Shown: in pieces, positions 1-12,900 of the stretch
Position numbering within the stretch: position 1 is the stretch's first letter
Layout: the number at the start of each line of letters is the position of its first letter
Notes under the pieces: model-generated
Database searches by the model: none
Told to the model about the DNA's origin: nothing
Seen by the model: the letters and a program-made list of their open reading frames with translations, nothing else
From: Cheilinus undulatus
Lineage: Eukaryota; Chordata; Actinopteri; Labriformes; Labridae
NCBI RefSeq assembly: GCF_018320785.1
Contig: NC_054877.1
Coordinates: forward strand, 6,619,030 to 6,683,029
Direction of reading: 5' to 3'
Length of the DNA stretch: 64,000 bases
Program-made: the position numbers and the translations under genes

Positions 1-972
1 ACCACTTATATTTGGCACTTTGATCCTACTCCTGCTGTATTTAGCACATGTTGACACATTATGCACATATTGACCACTTTTTGGAAAATGCATCCCATTT
101 TGCCGTTTTAAACCCATTTTTACAAGTTGTTGCCCATATTTAACACTGTTTGGCCACCTAATGCTCATTGTTGCCTATATTTTGGTACATGACGTTTATA
201 TTTGCTACCATTTTGCCATTGAATTCCCATATTTGCCACAGTTCTGCCAGTTAATTACCATATTCGCTACAATTTTGCCAGTTAATTCCTATTTTTAACA
301 CTTAATGGCCATATTTGCTACAGTTTTGCCAGTTCATGCCCATATTTGCTACGGTTTTGCCAATTAATTCCCATATTTGCTATTATTTTGCCAGTTAAGG
401 CACATATTTGCTACAGTATTGCCAGTTAATGCCCCTTTACTACAGTTTTGCCAATTAATTCAAATATTTGCAACCTTTTTGCCAGTTAATTACTATTTTT
501 TACACTTAATTCCCATGTTCACTACAATTTTGCCAGTTAATGTTCATATTTGCTAGTGTTGCCAGTTAAGTCCTGTTTTTAACACTTCATTTCCATATTT
601 GCTACCATTTTGCCAATTAATGCCCATATTTGCTACAGTTTTGAAAATTATTGCCCATTTTTAAGTCTTAATTCCCATATTTGCTACAGTTTTGCCAGTT
701 AATTCCCATTTTTTACACTGAATTCCCATGTTTGCTATAGTTTTGCCAGTTAAGGCACATATTTGCTACCATTTTGCCAGTTAAGTCCCATATTTGCTAC
801 AGTTTTTGCCAGTTAATTCCCATATTTGCTACAGTTTTTGCCAGTTAATTCCCATATTTGCTACAGTTTTGCCAGTTAATTCCCATATTTGCTACAGTTT
901 TGCCAGTTAATTCCCATATTTGCTACAGTTTTGCCAGTTAATTCCCATATTTGCTACAGTTTTGAAAGTTAA
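1..972. repeat. AT-rich 31-bp minisatellite
   Basis: Copies of a unit of about 31 bases, with core TTTTGCCAGTTAATTCCCAT then ATTTGCTACAG, run head to tail. The copies at about 790-970 are almost identical, and those before 250 are diverged in sequence and length. The array begins outside the window. It lies downstream of the epc1 3' end and has no coding content. Confidence 0.9.
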
Positions 973-999
973 CTCTTTTGGAAACATTGCACTATAATC

Positions 1000-1190
1000 T
1001 GTTCCTCAGTAAATCTGCACATTTGTACAGTTTCTGCCTTTTTGCACCTTTGTACAAACGCTTTGTGATGTGTATATTTTACTTGTTACTGTTACTTGTT
1101 CTGCAGTAAACACCAAGTCAAATTCCTTGTATGTGAAAATGTATGTTTGTGAAAATATACTTGTCAATAAAACAAGATTCTGATTCTTAA
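1000..1190 (+). mobile_element. probable LINE 3' tail fragment
   Basis: The segment ends with CACCAAGTCAAATTCCTTGT and then CAATAAAACAAGATTCTGATT, a form I recognise as the 3' terminus of common teleost LINE-type repeats. It has no coding part and splits the tandem array from its decayed continuation. Confidence 0.5.
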
Positions 1191-1194
1191 CGCA

Positions 1195-1890
1195 TATATT
1201 TACAACTGTTTTTCCATTTAATGCCCATTTTTGGAGCAGTTTTGCTATTTAACTACTATAATTGTGGCTGTTTGCCAGTTAATATCTGTATTTGCCTATT
1301 TTGACCCATGTTTTGCCATTAAATTCCCACATCTGGGGCTGCATGGCGGTGCAGGGGGTTAGCACTGTTGCCTCACAGCAAGAAGGTTGCTGGTTCACTT
1401 CCTGGTCAGGGCCTTTCTGTGTGAAGTTTGCATGTTCTCTTCGGGTGCTCTGGCTTCCTCCCACCACCATGCTTTGCTCTTTTTAACCACTGTTTTGCCA
1501 CTTTACACCAATATTTTTTGCCATTTGGCCAGTTAATTCTCACATTTGTGACTGTTTCACCACTTATGCCCATTTTTGCCACAACATCCATATCTGCGCA
1601 TGTTTTGCCAAAAAACATATTTGCTACCGTTTGCCACCTAATTCCCATATTTGCCCATGTTTTACTACTTAATGTCCTTTTTTTTTACCACTGTTCTGCC
1701 ATTTGTAACCCATTTTGCCGCTTTTCACCATTTTCTTTGCCACTTTAACTCTTTTTTGCCCATGTATTGCCACCTACCATCCACTTTTGGCCCCATCATC
1801 TAACTTTTGCCATTTCTAACCCTTTTTTTTTTTTAACCACTTTTAGTCATTTTGCTACGTTTCATCCATTTATGCCACGTCTTTTTTGTA
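1195..1890. repeat. decayed continuation of the minisatellite
   Basis: Motifs such as TTTGCCA-TTAATTCCCATATTT recur at irregular spacing to about 1890, interrupted by a SINE-like insert at about 1338-1480. Divergence is much higher than in the first kilobase. Confidence 0.6.
1338..1480 (+). mobile_element. SINE-like fragment, 5' part
   Basis: The sequence GGTTAGCACTGTTGCCTCAC, CAGCAAGAAGGTTGCTGGTT and TGTGTGAAGTTTGCATGTTC is a very common fish repeat, with a tRNA-like A box (TTAGCACTGTTG) and a degraded B box. It is inserted in the decayed tandem array. The matching 3' part of the same family is at 57693-57780. Confidence 0.65.
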
Positions 1891-2272
1891 CTGTTTACAA
1901 TTATTAAAGTTTCTCACTGAAGTTGTCTCAGTTTTTCTGCTCTATTGTCTGGAATTCCTACATCTGTGCACATCATGGCTATGAAGTCTGACTTTCCCGT
2001 TTACTTCAGTGTGTCTACCTGCATGAATGTTTGCCAGCAGGTTTAATGGGGTGAACTTACAATATACTCAGGTGTGTGCATGTATGATGATGATGACAGC
2101 TGCTCTTACTGTAATGGAAGCATGTTAGAATAAAGGAAGCAGCCATAAGACTTTACCGTGAATGCTCATGTTTCTTTGACGGCAGAATAAATCCACATTT
2201 CCATCAAAACCATGAAAGACAAAGACGACAAAGAACGAGACATGCTGGTCGAAACACATAATGCCCTGGATT

Positions 2273-3877
2273 TTTATTTCATTTTGTGACAATTCAAGAG
2301 GATTGGTAGAATTTTCCCGTGTTTGTGTATGCGTGTCTGTGTATGTGTGGTGGAAGGGTCTACAAAAACAAAACAAAAACTCATGAATCAACTGGGCCAT
2401 TGGAATGGGCATTGGGATTGTGGTACAGACAAAGAAAAACTACAAGTAGCCTTGTTCAGTACCAAACTCTTCACAGAAGAGAGCGAATGATTTTTTTTAA
2501 GGTTTTTGTCTTTTTTCCCAAATGAAGGCACCCGATAACTTGTGGTTCATGGCCTTACAGCCTTCAGGAGAGTTTTAAAAGTAGAGAAAACTGTCTGTTT
2601 TTTGTCTTTTTTTAAATACATACATGTTTTTTTTATTATGTAGAAGCTGGAATGATAATAAATGTCAGTTACTGCATTATTTTTTTTACTCCCTTAGTTT
2701 TTTTTTCTTTAGATCAACAAGTAACAAAAGAATGAACTCTTTCGTGAGGAAATTTAAAATAAAAAAGTGGGAAATACAAAAATATTCCTTTTAAAAAAAT
2801 GACAATGTGAGGAGGGGGATTATCTTTCAGAGAAAACAAAAGGAAATAAAGCCGTCTGGTGCAGACCAGGGACCGAAATCATACAAAAGCAGCATCAATC
2901 AATAAAAAAAGAAGAAATTATATAGTGCTTAGATAAATCAGAAGCAGCAAAGTCTTCTGGGAAAGAGTCTTCATCCCATTGTTTTGTTACTTGTCTCAGG
3001 AATAATATACGTATGGAAGAGCTTTGTGGAAACTGATTAACCCACTGACAAACTGATGCCTACAACAAACAAATCCACACCCGTCGTCTTCCTCTACTTC
3101 CTGCGCCTGATTCTGATGAATGCACGTCTCCATGGATTCAAAATGACACATGGGAACATTGAGGGGGAACGCCCGACGAAGACGGGCGAGCTCCCAGCCA
3201 TGTTCACAACATCCAAAAAAATACATTTCTGTTTTTAACTCTAGCTAAACACTGACTACAGCACGGGGAGCCGGTGAGGGGTACAGTGTATTAAAAATAA
3301 AAAAATAAAAATGAACGGACAAAAAAAAAGAAAGAAAAAGTCCTTTGTAAACACGGCACAATAAATAGATCGAACAGCAGGTTCTGCACCATGCATGTGA
3401 TGACATACACTGTTCTGTGGTACAACTCTCACACCTCATACTCGCACCAGTTGCAGTTTGTCGTTTTCTCTTTTTAATTTTGATTTTCTTTTTTAATATC
3501 TCGAGTGCAAAACATCACAAATGAACAATTCTGTATTCAAGTAATGTTATATACAAGAACAGGGAGGTCTGGGGGAGGGGGGTATTACAAATATGCAGTA
3601 CTGTACATATAATTGCCATATTAAGAATTTACAGACGATCTCTTATTAACAGTAACAAATAGGGAAATGGGGGAGAGAAAAAAAAGTTTTTTGTACGAGA
3701 CGAGCATTGCAGTTAAGTCCCAAACAGTTATCATGGAAACCCAGCCTTGCCGTGCTCATTCCGCCACCATTTTCTTTCACGACTAAACGATGCATAGCAC
3801 CTAAAAAAAACAAAAAACAAAAACAAAAATAACGACAAAGGAGTTGTGTGTCCTCCGAGCTGCGAGCGAGCGGGAGG
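2273..3877 (-). other. epc1: probable epc1 3' UTR
   Basis: Downstream of the TAG the minus strand has no further coding signature. The best minus-strand AATAAA signals are at 2632-2637 and 2273-2278, so the UTR is probably 1.2-1.6 kb long. The stretch is AT-rich with long A and T runs. The end point is not fixed by the sequence and needs transcript data. Confidence 0.45.
3548..3555 (-). promoter_or_regulatory. candidate Pumilio response element in epc1 3' UTR
   Basis: The minus strand reads TGTATATA here, an exact match to the Pumilio consensus UGUANAUA, about 325 bases after the epc1 stop. A single 8-mer in AT-rich DNA can arise by chance. Confidence 0.25.
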
Positions 3878-3950
3878 CTACGTAACCTCCATGGCCATTG
3901 TGTTCTCTGATAGACTGTTCAGTGCTGGCTTGTCTTGATCGTGATTCTCC
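3878..3950 (-). CDS. epc1: epc1 exon 14 (C-terminus and stop)
   Basis: The acceptor TCCACAG|GGAGAA completes an arginine codon and then encodes ENHDQDKPALNSLSENTMAM and EVT before TAG at 3878-3880. Human EPC1 ends with ENHESEKPALNN and TVAMEVT. This fixes the end of the coding sequence and the start of the 3' UTR. Confidence 0.95.
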
Positions 3951-6900
3951 CTGTGGACGAAAACAGAAGAAAAAAAAAAAAAACAACAATCAGAAGGAGA
4001 AGAAGGCAACAGTTACAAGAGAATCATGAATCAACAAATGAGCCTTTTTCCACAGCAGGAACTTAAACATGTAAGCTTGGAAGCCTCAGAGTGGAACTTT
4101 CACCATTTTTGCTACTTCATTTTTCCCACTGGGACAAATCCTCGGACACTTCAGGTACACTCTGTGGGAGAATATTGCATGTTTATACCTTTAAGACCTA
4201 TTTCTATATAAGTGGGTTTTGGATGATTGTTAAGGCACATGCGGACAGGGAATGGGACAAAAAATTGTTTTTGTTTTGGTTCTTTTAACTCCACATGGAG
4301 AAGTTGGTGGATGAAGAAGGTTTTAAAGCTGAGAAGTGATGCAGGAAATGTCTAATGACCTGAGTGACATAACCTGGCAGCAGCGGGCTGCAGCAGATGC
4401 GGTGATCCCATCCTTAATTTGTTTTTAGTGTAATCTTGAAACAAACGGACTGGTCTGATTTTAGATCTTATCCTGAGGACACAGTTTGGGGGGAAATAGC
4501 CAACTAATGCTACATTTGTCTTAAGCAGTTAATGTTACAGTAAGATCTTTCTACAGGCTAATAAGACTGTTCAACAGCCATGTTTGTATTAGAGATTAAC
4601 CAGCTAAATCTGGTTCAAGTCTGATCTCTTGGTAGTCAGCATTAGAAGAAGTCAGTCTGACTAATTCTTATTTATTTATTTATTTTTTGTATCAGCTATT
4701 GTCTAAAATCCTGGCCAAACGCTCGATCTAAACTGTGAAACTGCTGCCCATCACTGGTAGCTGCTGTAGCTGTTTTAATGACTATTGCCACACTGCCATA
4801 ATGCTCTTTAATCAAACTGGACTGATAGCCTCTATAGCATTTACCAGGAACAGTGTGGTTTAGCACCTTTGATTCAGAAAATGGGATGAAGTCGTCCAGA
4901 GCAGTGTTAGCTTGACAGCTATTTTTAATTTCAGTCTCAGTCTTTAGATAAAGTGCCTTCTTAGTTTTAGTCACACTTAACATGTATAATTCTAGTCTAG
5001 TTTCAGCCGACAACAACAAAAAAATGCACAGTTTATTCTACTTTAAGTCCATAACAAGTCCCCCTTACTTTTAGCCCAAACATTTAGAATCTTTCCTAAT
5101 CTGGCACAAATCAGATTGTCGTTCTCATGGAAAAAAAAAACTGTCAATGAACATTTTTAGTCAAAGTTTTAGTCGATGAAATCAACACTGGTCCAGAGGC
5201 TGTGCAAGTTGAAGACTGGCGATGCTAGCATTGCTAGTGTTAGCCACATTCTGCAGACCAACATCCCAACACTGCAAAGTGAAGCTGGTTTACATAATGT
5301 GCCTACTAAGCTTTAGGCTTGTTGGCTAAAAACAGCTTTAACTTGTGTTGCTCGAATGTGAAATTTTTCACACAGGAGCATCATAGTTTTTAAAAGTCAT
5401 TTTAATTCATGCAATGATTTTTTTTCCTCCACACAGCAAAAGTGTTTTAAAATTGGCTTTATGAACTGTTCTTAATTTTAAGTAATCTATATATTTTATT
5501 TTTTTAGTCATTATTGTCTGCTCAACACAACAGCAGTCAAATGAGTTCTAACATGACCTGGACCATAACTATGAGCATCCTCAGAGGATGAAATGGAGCC
5601 TTTTTATCTGCTATTTTTATCCTAGTAAAGTGTAATTTTCTTTAAAAAAAAATCCTTCCATCTCTTAATGTTGAAATGTATAACTCCGTGTGGATATATA
5701 AGATACATTATCAGGAATTTCAGAACTTTTCAGCACACAACCCCAAAAATAACCACGCCAGACTGGGGAACCCCACTGTTGCTGGAGATAGTGAACAATT
5801 AAGACTAGCCATACGCCAACTTGTATTTTTTTATATAAATGCATATATGATATTGTATTTGGAAGGCATCTAAGTACCACAACCCCTTCTCAGTGCCTCA
5901 CAACCACCTGTGAGGTCCTGACCCCCACTTTGGGATTCAGAAGTCGAACTTTAAAAACAAAACTTAGAAAAAACCCTCAAAGGCTTAGAGGCCAAACTTT
6001 TGATTAATTGCAAATCAGCCTAGGCCATGTTGTACGGTATTGACAGTTTAGTGCACATGCTTTCTCTCCCTTTTTGTGCAGCTTTTAAAGTGTATGCAAC
6101 ACCCCGACGTTTCTGCCTGCAATCCTGAATGGTTTCTTGCAGTCGCATTTCTCAGAGCCAAAATTTACTTCCAAGAAGTTGTCCCCACAGCTTACAGAAC
6201 AATGGAAAACAACAGAACAAATGAGCCACATTAAATTTCCATTAGTTCCTGAAGTGGAAAAAGGCTTTAATTGTCACTTGCTGTGCGTTCTTTTATAATA
6301 CAGCCATGGTACAAAACTTAAAATGGGCCCTGAAGAAATCAATGTTTAAATGGCTGCAGTTAAAGGAGGCATTTTTCTCTGCAACAAATGAAAACATCAA
6401 TACACAATAAAACTGCCGGTTTTATAAGAAATTGCATTCTGATAAAAAACAATAAGTGAAAGATATCTTACATCAACAAGGACTGAAAAACTTCTATAAA
6501 AAGCCTTTAAAGTTTTCGTTTCTTTGGAGTTTACAAAAAAAAAAAAAACACTTTTCAGTGGAATGGTTAGGAAGAAAATGCTCCATTAAAGTTTCTCTAA
6601 GTTCTGCTGAAATCAGGAGAAAATTTCTCCTCCTTAAATCATCTTCTCCTGCATCACACTGATATTCTTTATTCTTTATCTTCCAGTGTTGCATATAAAA
6701 GGAGCATCTTCCCACTGATGATGCTGTGTGTCATTTCTCTTACCTGGGCACTATGTCCAGCGGTGAGGCTGTGGCCGTAGTGACCTTAGGTTTCTGACAG
6801 TTGGCGGTGGCGGCGGCTGCGTGGGCGAGCTTTAAGGCGGATGTCGGCATGGTGGCGCTCAGCGTCCGAGGGGCGTGGACGCGCTTTCCGGTAGGAACGC

Positions 6901-9900
6901 CCAAACGGAGGCTGTTGTTGTTTCCCAGCAGGACCTGAGTGGTGGCGGTAGTGGTAGTGGTGTTGGCGGGGTGAGCGGTGCCGTTGTTGTTACTGGTGGC
7001 GGAGGAGGAGCTGGTGGTGGTGCAGGGGTGGAGCAGGGCCGGTGTTGGGGTCGTGGTGGGAGGGGCCGGGGCGGCAGGGGAAGGGGACGCTGTGCTCGAG
7101 AGGTGCAAGCCCTTGTAGACACCTGGGGTGGGTGGGGGGTGGGGTGAATGACAAAGGTGGGAGTAAGGATTAAGAGAATAGATTATCAGATGTTTGTAAA
7201 AACAACTCTCTTCCTTCTGCACCCTCTAGGTTTATATTTACAGTTCTGTCCACTAATGCATGTCAGAGCAGATGTGTCAACAGGACTATCACTACAAATT
7301 CAGCAAATGCTTTGGTACCGTCTGTGTGCTTCTTTTTTAGTGCTAAACATAATGTTTAAAATACTAAAATACATTCAATGATTTTCAGGACAAAACCTGA
7401 TCAATTAAGTCTCTAATCAAAGATCAGACCATCGACACTCATGAGACCATGACTGATTAAAAGCTGAACTTTCAAGTATGGCTCCCCTGATCTAGAAGTC
7501 GTAGGGTTCTGGACTCAACTAAAAAATAGATGTTTTTTTTTTCCCAGTGCAGTGTGTCTGAGTACATGCCAAAAAAAAAAAAAGTGATTTCTAAGAGGCA
7601 CCATTAACTCAATACAGATACTGATAATGATACTTATAGATGTAGTTCAGAATTAAAACTTCAGTCATTAATACACTTGTTAAGTCTAAAGATGAACAAA
7701 GAAATAAACTTAAGTCTGTAGAAGTTGCTTAAAAGTTTAAGGAATGAGGATGAACAAAGAAAAAAACTGGAGCTGATGTAGATCTGCTGGTCCAGCCAAA
7801 AAGGCCACAAACTTATTCATGCAATCAGCTGATATTAACAGGCTGATATTCACAGCTGAAATATTGGTTGCAAACATCAGTAGAGATTTTCATCCCTCGC
7901 AAATACAGATAAATCTGGCATTGTGCATCCTTGATCATGTTCGATGTTTTAGTAGCTTTTGAAAATCTTTCTCCCACATGAATGTGGTTTCATGTTACAT
8001 CTGTTTTTGTTAACAGTCATAACAGATGCCACTGTCCTGGTGCAAATGAATCTGAATCCTGCACCCCAATTTGAAAATCTTTAAATGCAAACAATCAGTA
8101 AGAATCAGGCACTGGGCGTGTGTGCAAAGTTTGAAAGAAACAACTGTTAAACCATGTAAAGAATTTAATATCCGCTGCATGGATGAGGTCATGTAGGATT
8201 CATTCCTTTCCTCCTGAATCACAAAGAAGCTGAGCATGAGCACAGAACTCTAACAATGATTATCACACTCTTAAGTTTTGAGTTTTATCAGTGCAGGACA
8301 GATCCTTTCGCTGCACCATTTTACATCTGCAGAATTATCTCCATGAGAATTTCCATTTTGTCACTTTTCTCAGTTATCTCTTAAATCCTTCAGCGTGAAA
8401 CGGCATCAGCTGTTGGGGTTTTAGCTCTGCAGGGTTTTGTTCGCTCTGCTTTGTGCCGTTATCTCCTCTTTCACTCAACTCCATTATGGGTTTTTAGGAC
8501 TGTAATTACTTTAGCCTCATTGTTTGCTTTGTCTGCTCTGTGTCACCAGATTGCAACACTTTAGGAAAGTGCACTTTTAAATTTAAAGTGCTTCAGTTTT
8601 TAGAACTTTGAGGTTGCATTTATATACATGACAGAGGTACACAAAGGGAATCACATTAAAAGAATCTGTCCAAATGTTAACATCTTATTAAATTAAATTA
8701 TAAGGACAATTAGTCAAACGATCATTAATAACAGATCCAGAAGTTGTTTGTGGAGCGCCGTCATACCTGAGGGGGAGAGGACGCCATTGACTCCGCCTCC
8801 CAGGGCCAGCTCCTCCTTGGTTTTCAGAGCCAGCAGTTGATCGGCGGTGACGAGGGCCGTGGCGGCGAACTGAGCGCTGGCCTGGTCCAACGTATTCGCC
8901 ATACCCTGTAGGGTGGAGGAGACGACAGTTAAAGTCACTGCTGACCTTAAAAGAAGAATTAAAGGTTATCAGGCTGGGCGCTTTGGATACTGACGTGTGT
9001 GCTGTTTGCAGTGGTGGTGCTGTTGGCTTGCTGTTGCTGCTGGATCTGCTCCAGCTGGTGTTTCTGCATCAGAGCCAGCTGCTCCTGATGCTGCTGGTAC
9101 TGTTCGGCTGTGAAAGCTGACATGGAGAGAAGCTCTGGTTAATCACCAGGAAACAGATTTATACGGCTATTTACATGTGTATAACAGAGCTGTGGTAGAT
9201 AAAGAGATGACTACTAACTTTATCATTTCCACAATAGTTAGACCCCTTTGAGTGATATTGAAGCAAAGTCAAAAACTCTAACTCTAGCCTCTGAACTCTG
9301 AATATACCATAAAATCCAGAATTTTAGACAGCAATTTTTAAAATCCTTTTTCATCTACAAAGTTGGCTGCATCTGCTTTACCGATGCGACCAACGTATCA
9401 GTAGAAAGTTCTGCGACATGCAGCATCATGACCGCAAGCTAAGCCCCTAACATCAAACTCTGCACAAGATCTAATGCCATTGAAAATTCACCTCCATTCA
9501 TGAGATTAATGCAAGCGGCAGCTCCTTAGCTCACAACATGCTAGGATACAGAATAATGCAGACCAGTCTGGCAGTAGTTAGCCCAACTTTTTAACAGCTT
9601 TTCTCCCTTATTAAGTCATAACACTGCGTTTAAAGAAAGCCTGTGATACTTGTGTGGCTTTTAATCCAGATTTGAGGGTATTTGGGATGTTGACATACAA
9701 AAACACATCTATTTAAGAATGTAAATTTGGGGTGTGGAAAAAAAAAGGATTTGTATCATTTTAAATATCAATTAATTAAAAACCTGTGACAAAACTGGTA
9801 AAATAAGTTTTCTACTACTGCCCAAATCCAAGAAGTTGCCTGAAGGTTGACTTTGTTTGCATGGACTTTTTCAGCAAACTAACCCTTAACCCTCAAACAT

Positions 9901-12900
9901 GCTGAAAAACAGGGATGGATGGCAAATGCCAATTTATTCATTCAGGACCAATCGTATAGGTTGATGACATGTACGTGTCTCAATAAGTAGTTAAAGGGTG
10001 AAGTATGTGGCTGCAGCTATTTTAAGCTCTTATTGTTACACAGCTCAGCCACACCTGCAGCTACCTTCAAATGTTTCCTGACGACATAATCAGCGCCATG
10101 AGAAACTATGAGATCAGTGGCTTTAAGTACAAATCTAAAATATACAAGCATACTTCATTTCTTTTCTTTCTCCTTATCCTATAACGTTTTCTAGTTTATT
10201 TTCCCCTGCCTGTTACCGTCAAAGCCAAATCAGCTTGGTGGCTTTGCTTATTTGAAATTCATGCAGTTCTGACCAGTAGAACCAGCAGTTAAGGAATCAA
10301 AACTAACTGCAAAATTTAGAGATCAAAAATAGTTTCCCCTCAGCAGATAAAAAAAAAGATTCAACAATCTCCTTTGTCCTCATCATGCTGGAGTGATAAC
10401 AGTGGTATACACTACATCTGATACAACAGTGTAATCAAGTCTCAAGTCTGCAAATGAGCAAGAAATATGCCGATTTTCTGGCTCTGCAATCATCAGATTT
10501 GCTGCTTTTTTATTCCTTACTTTTCTTTAGGTTGCATAGCTGCTGTAGCCAATGCTGCAATCAATACAATTTTTCACAGCTGAAAGCCTTTTGTTGCTTG
10601 ACTGAAGCTTAGGACTGAAATGGTCTCTGAATGAAACAAACCCTGAATAATATCACTTTAGAAGTTTTAAGTAACATATTGCATTTGTCAAACACCCTCA
10701 TCTACCCTATGATAAGCATTCTAAAGGGCACCAATGATTTTCTATCATAATCTTAACAGTGAGCACCAAGGATGAAAATACACCACCAAACTCTTGAGTC
10801 TGGGGTTGCCACAATCTCTGATTTTTAAACTATGATATAAGTCTGTAAACATAAGATGCCTGTTTGACACCTTGGCAATAAAAACAGAAGCCCTAGCCAC
10901 CCAAATGCCTGTACCTCCCTCTTTTTATGACTAAAAATAGCAGGTGAACTCCTGCACGTGGTCTCAATTGTGCATAAACATTGGCATGGTTTCTGCACAG
11001 TATACTATCCATCTTTACAATGATGGATAGTATCAAACATTTTGACGCCACTTGCAAAACCACCGTTTTTAGACCAATATTATGACTGATTAAATAGAAG
11101 CAATCTTATAAATCTAATCAGCATCTTGCAGGAAAGATAAGTAATATCCCCCAAAATTTCCAATCATTTTCTCCCTTAGTTAACAGACAAGTTCGGTACA
11201 ACAAAGACAAAAAAATACCACTAATCCTGGACTGTGTGCAGATAACAGTCAGGTCTGAGTATAAAACAGCATTATTGTCAGACACCCGGTTTCTACTGAG
11301 CAAGTCTGAGTTTACCTGCATTCTAATTTTCATCTGTTATTTCTCCTGTGAATAATGTGGTCTCAAGTCTTTTTTATATTGGTTTTCTATTGATTATGAA
11401 CTTCTATTCCCACATTCAAGTTATTATGTGGCTTTGTAGCTCAGTACAATATTGATCTCATTCCCTGAGAGCCTTTTAGTTTTCTACTTCACATGATCCA
11501 GAGCTCCTCGTCACTCTGCATTTAAGAGTCGCAGCTTGCTCTGCGTGTACTGCCTCTATCTGGGAACAGGCTTCATGAACGTTTCATGCAAACTGACGCC
11601 GACTATTTTAATCAACATCTGCACCTTAAAATTGCGTAATCCACAGCAGGGATAACCCCTGAGTTTGTTAAAATGTGTAGTTTTTTCATCTGTGCTCCTC
11701 ATTTTCTTTGGTTCCTCATGGCCAGTTCAGGTTCTTTACAAAATAAATCATCAGGCAGTTATTTTTCATGTGCATCAGCACAAGCAAATGCCTGTAAACT
11801 GCTTGTAGCAACATCAAGACACAACCCGCCCCACTGCCCCGGCATTAATGCCAACAGGGACCTGTGGCTTTTAGTTTGTATTCAGCGCTCCACGACTCCG
11901 TCTCCACATACCCGAAACAAATCCTGTGCATCTCATGAATTTATTTATCGACCTCCGATTTAATTGACGCCTAGTGGACCGGGCGGGGTGGGAGGAGGAG
12001 GTGAAGCTACGTGAATGCAAAGTAACAAGTCTGGAAACCTGATGAAAACAATGAAACTTTCACATGGCTAATGGAGGAAGGGGCAGACGTGGGTCCTGTT
12101 ATTAAAAGACCCACAGCAGTGAACGACATACTCAGCATTTCAAACAGCCAAAAAGAAAATATGGGAGTAAATGTCGAGGTAAACTAGAGGCGATCTAACA
12201 ACAGTGTGTGCCCTATATGGTGGTCCATCTTAAGGCTGAACTGTCACATTTATAGTTAAAAATACTGATTGTGATTTAAAAATGTGAGAAATGTCTTGAT
12301 GCTAGACCAGATGAGAACCACTGCTTTAACTGTTATGATCAAATCAAACATAAAAATATATATTTGTTGGATTCATGCTTGCATTTAGATATACCAGTAG
12401 TGTCTGCAAACACAGCCTGCCCGCAGAAGTTTCACTTTCATGTGAAAGCCAGACAGGTTTGAGTAGCTCACTACAAACATTAAAGTTAAGCACAACATCT
12501 TAGCAGTTATGCTGCCATACCAACAAGCAGATCATTAACAGAACTTTAGGTTTGTACTGCCAGGTCACGCAGCAACATTTCTGTGGAGGTCCACTGCACA
12601 GAAATGTATAAACCAGGCTTAAGCCAGAGGCTTCTAATGTCACAGGAAGTCTTTGGCTCTACTGATAGAGAAGGACAGCAGATAGTTGAGAACGGGTCTG
12701 AGAGAACTGGGGAGGGGCATGTGGGAAAGTAGCCACAGGCCGTACTTTAACCTGTGCAGCCCACACGGGTCACGACTTAACTGCTATGCCATCTGCACCT
12801 CACTTTCTTTGGTAAAGCACTCTCACTAGGGACGTACGATTTTGGATTTTTGCCATTATCTGATATGCCGATATTTACAGATTCATTTTAGCCGATACTG

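Noticed and set aside
1428..1748. A 106-codon plus-strand frame
   Set aside because: It is the translation of the decayed minisatellite and SINE fragment.
6859..7147. Open frames on both strands over the GC-rich block, including a glycine/valine-rich plus-strand frame
   Set aside because: They are shadows of epc1 exon 13, whose frame matches the EPC1 protein with correct splice sites.
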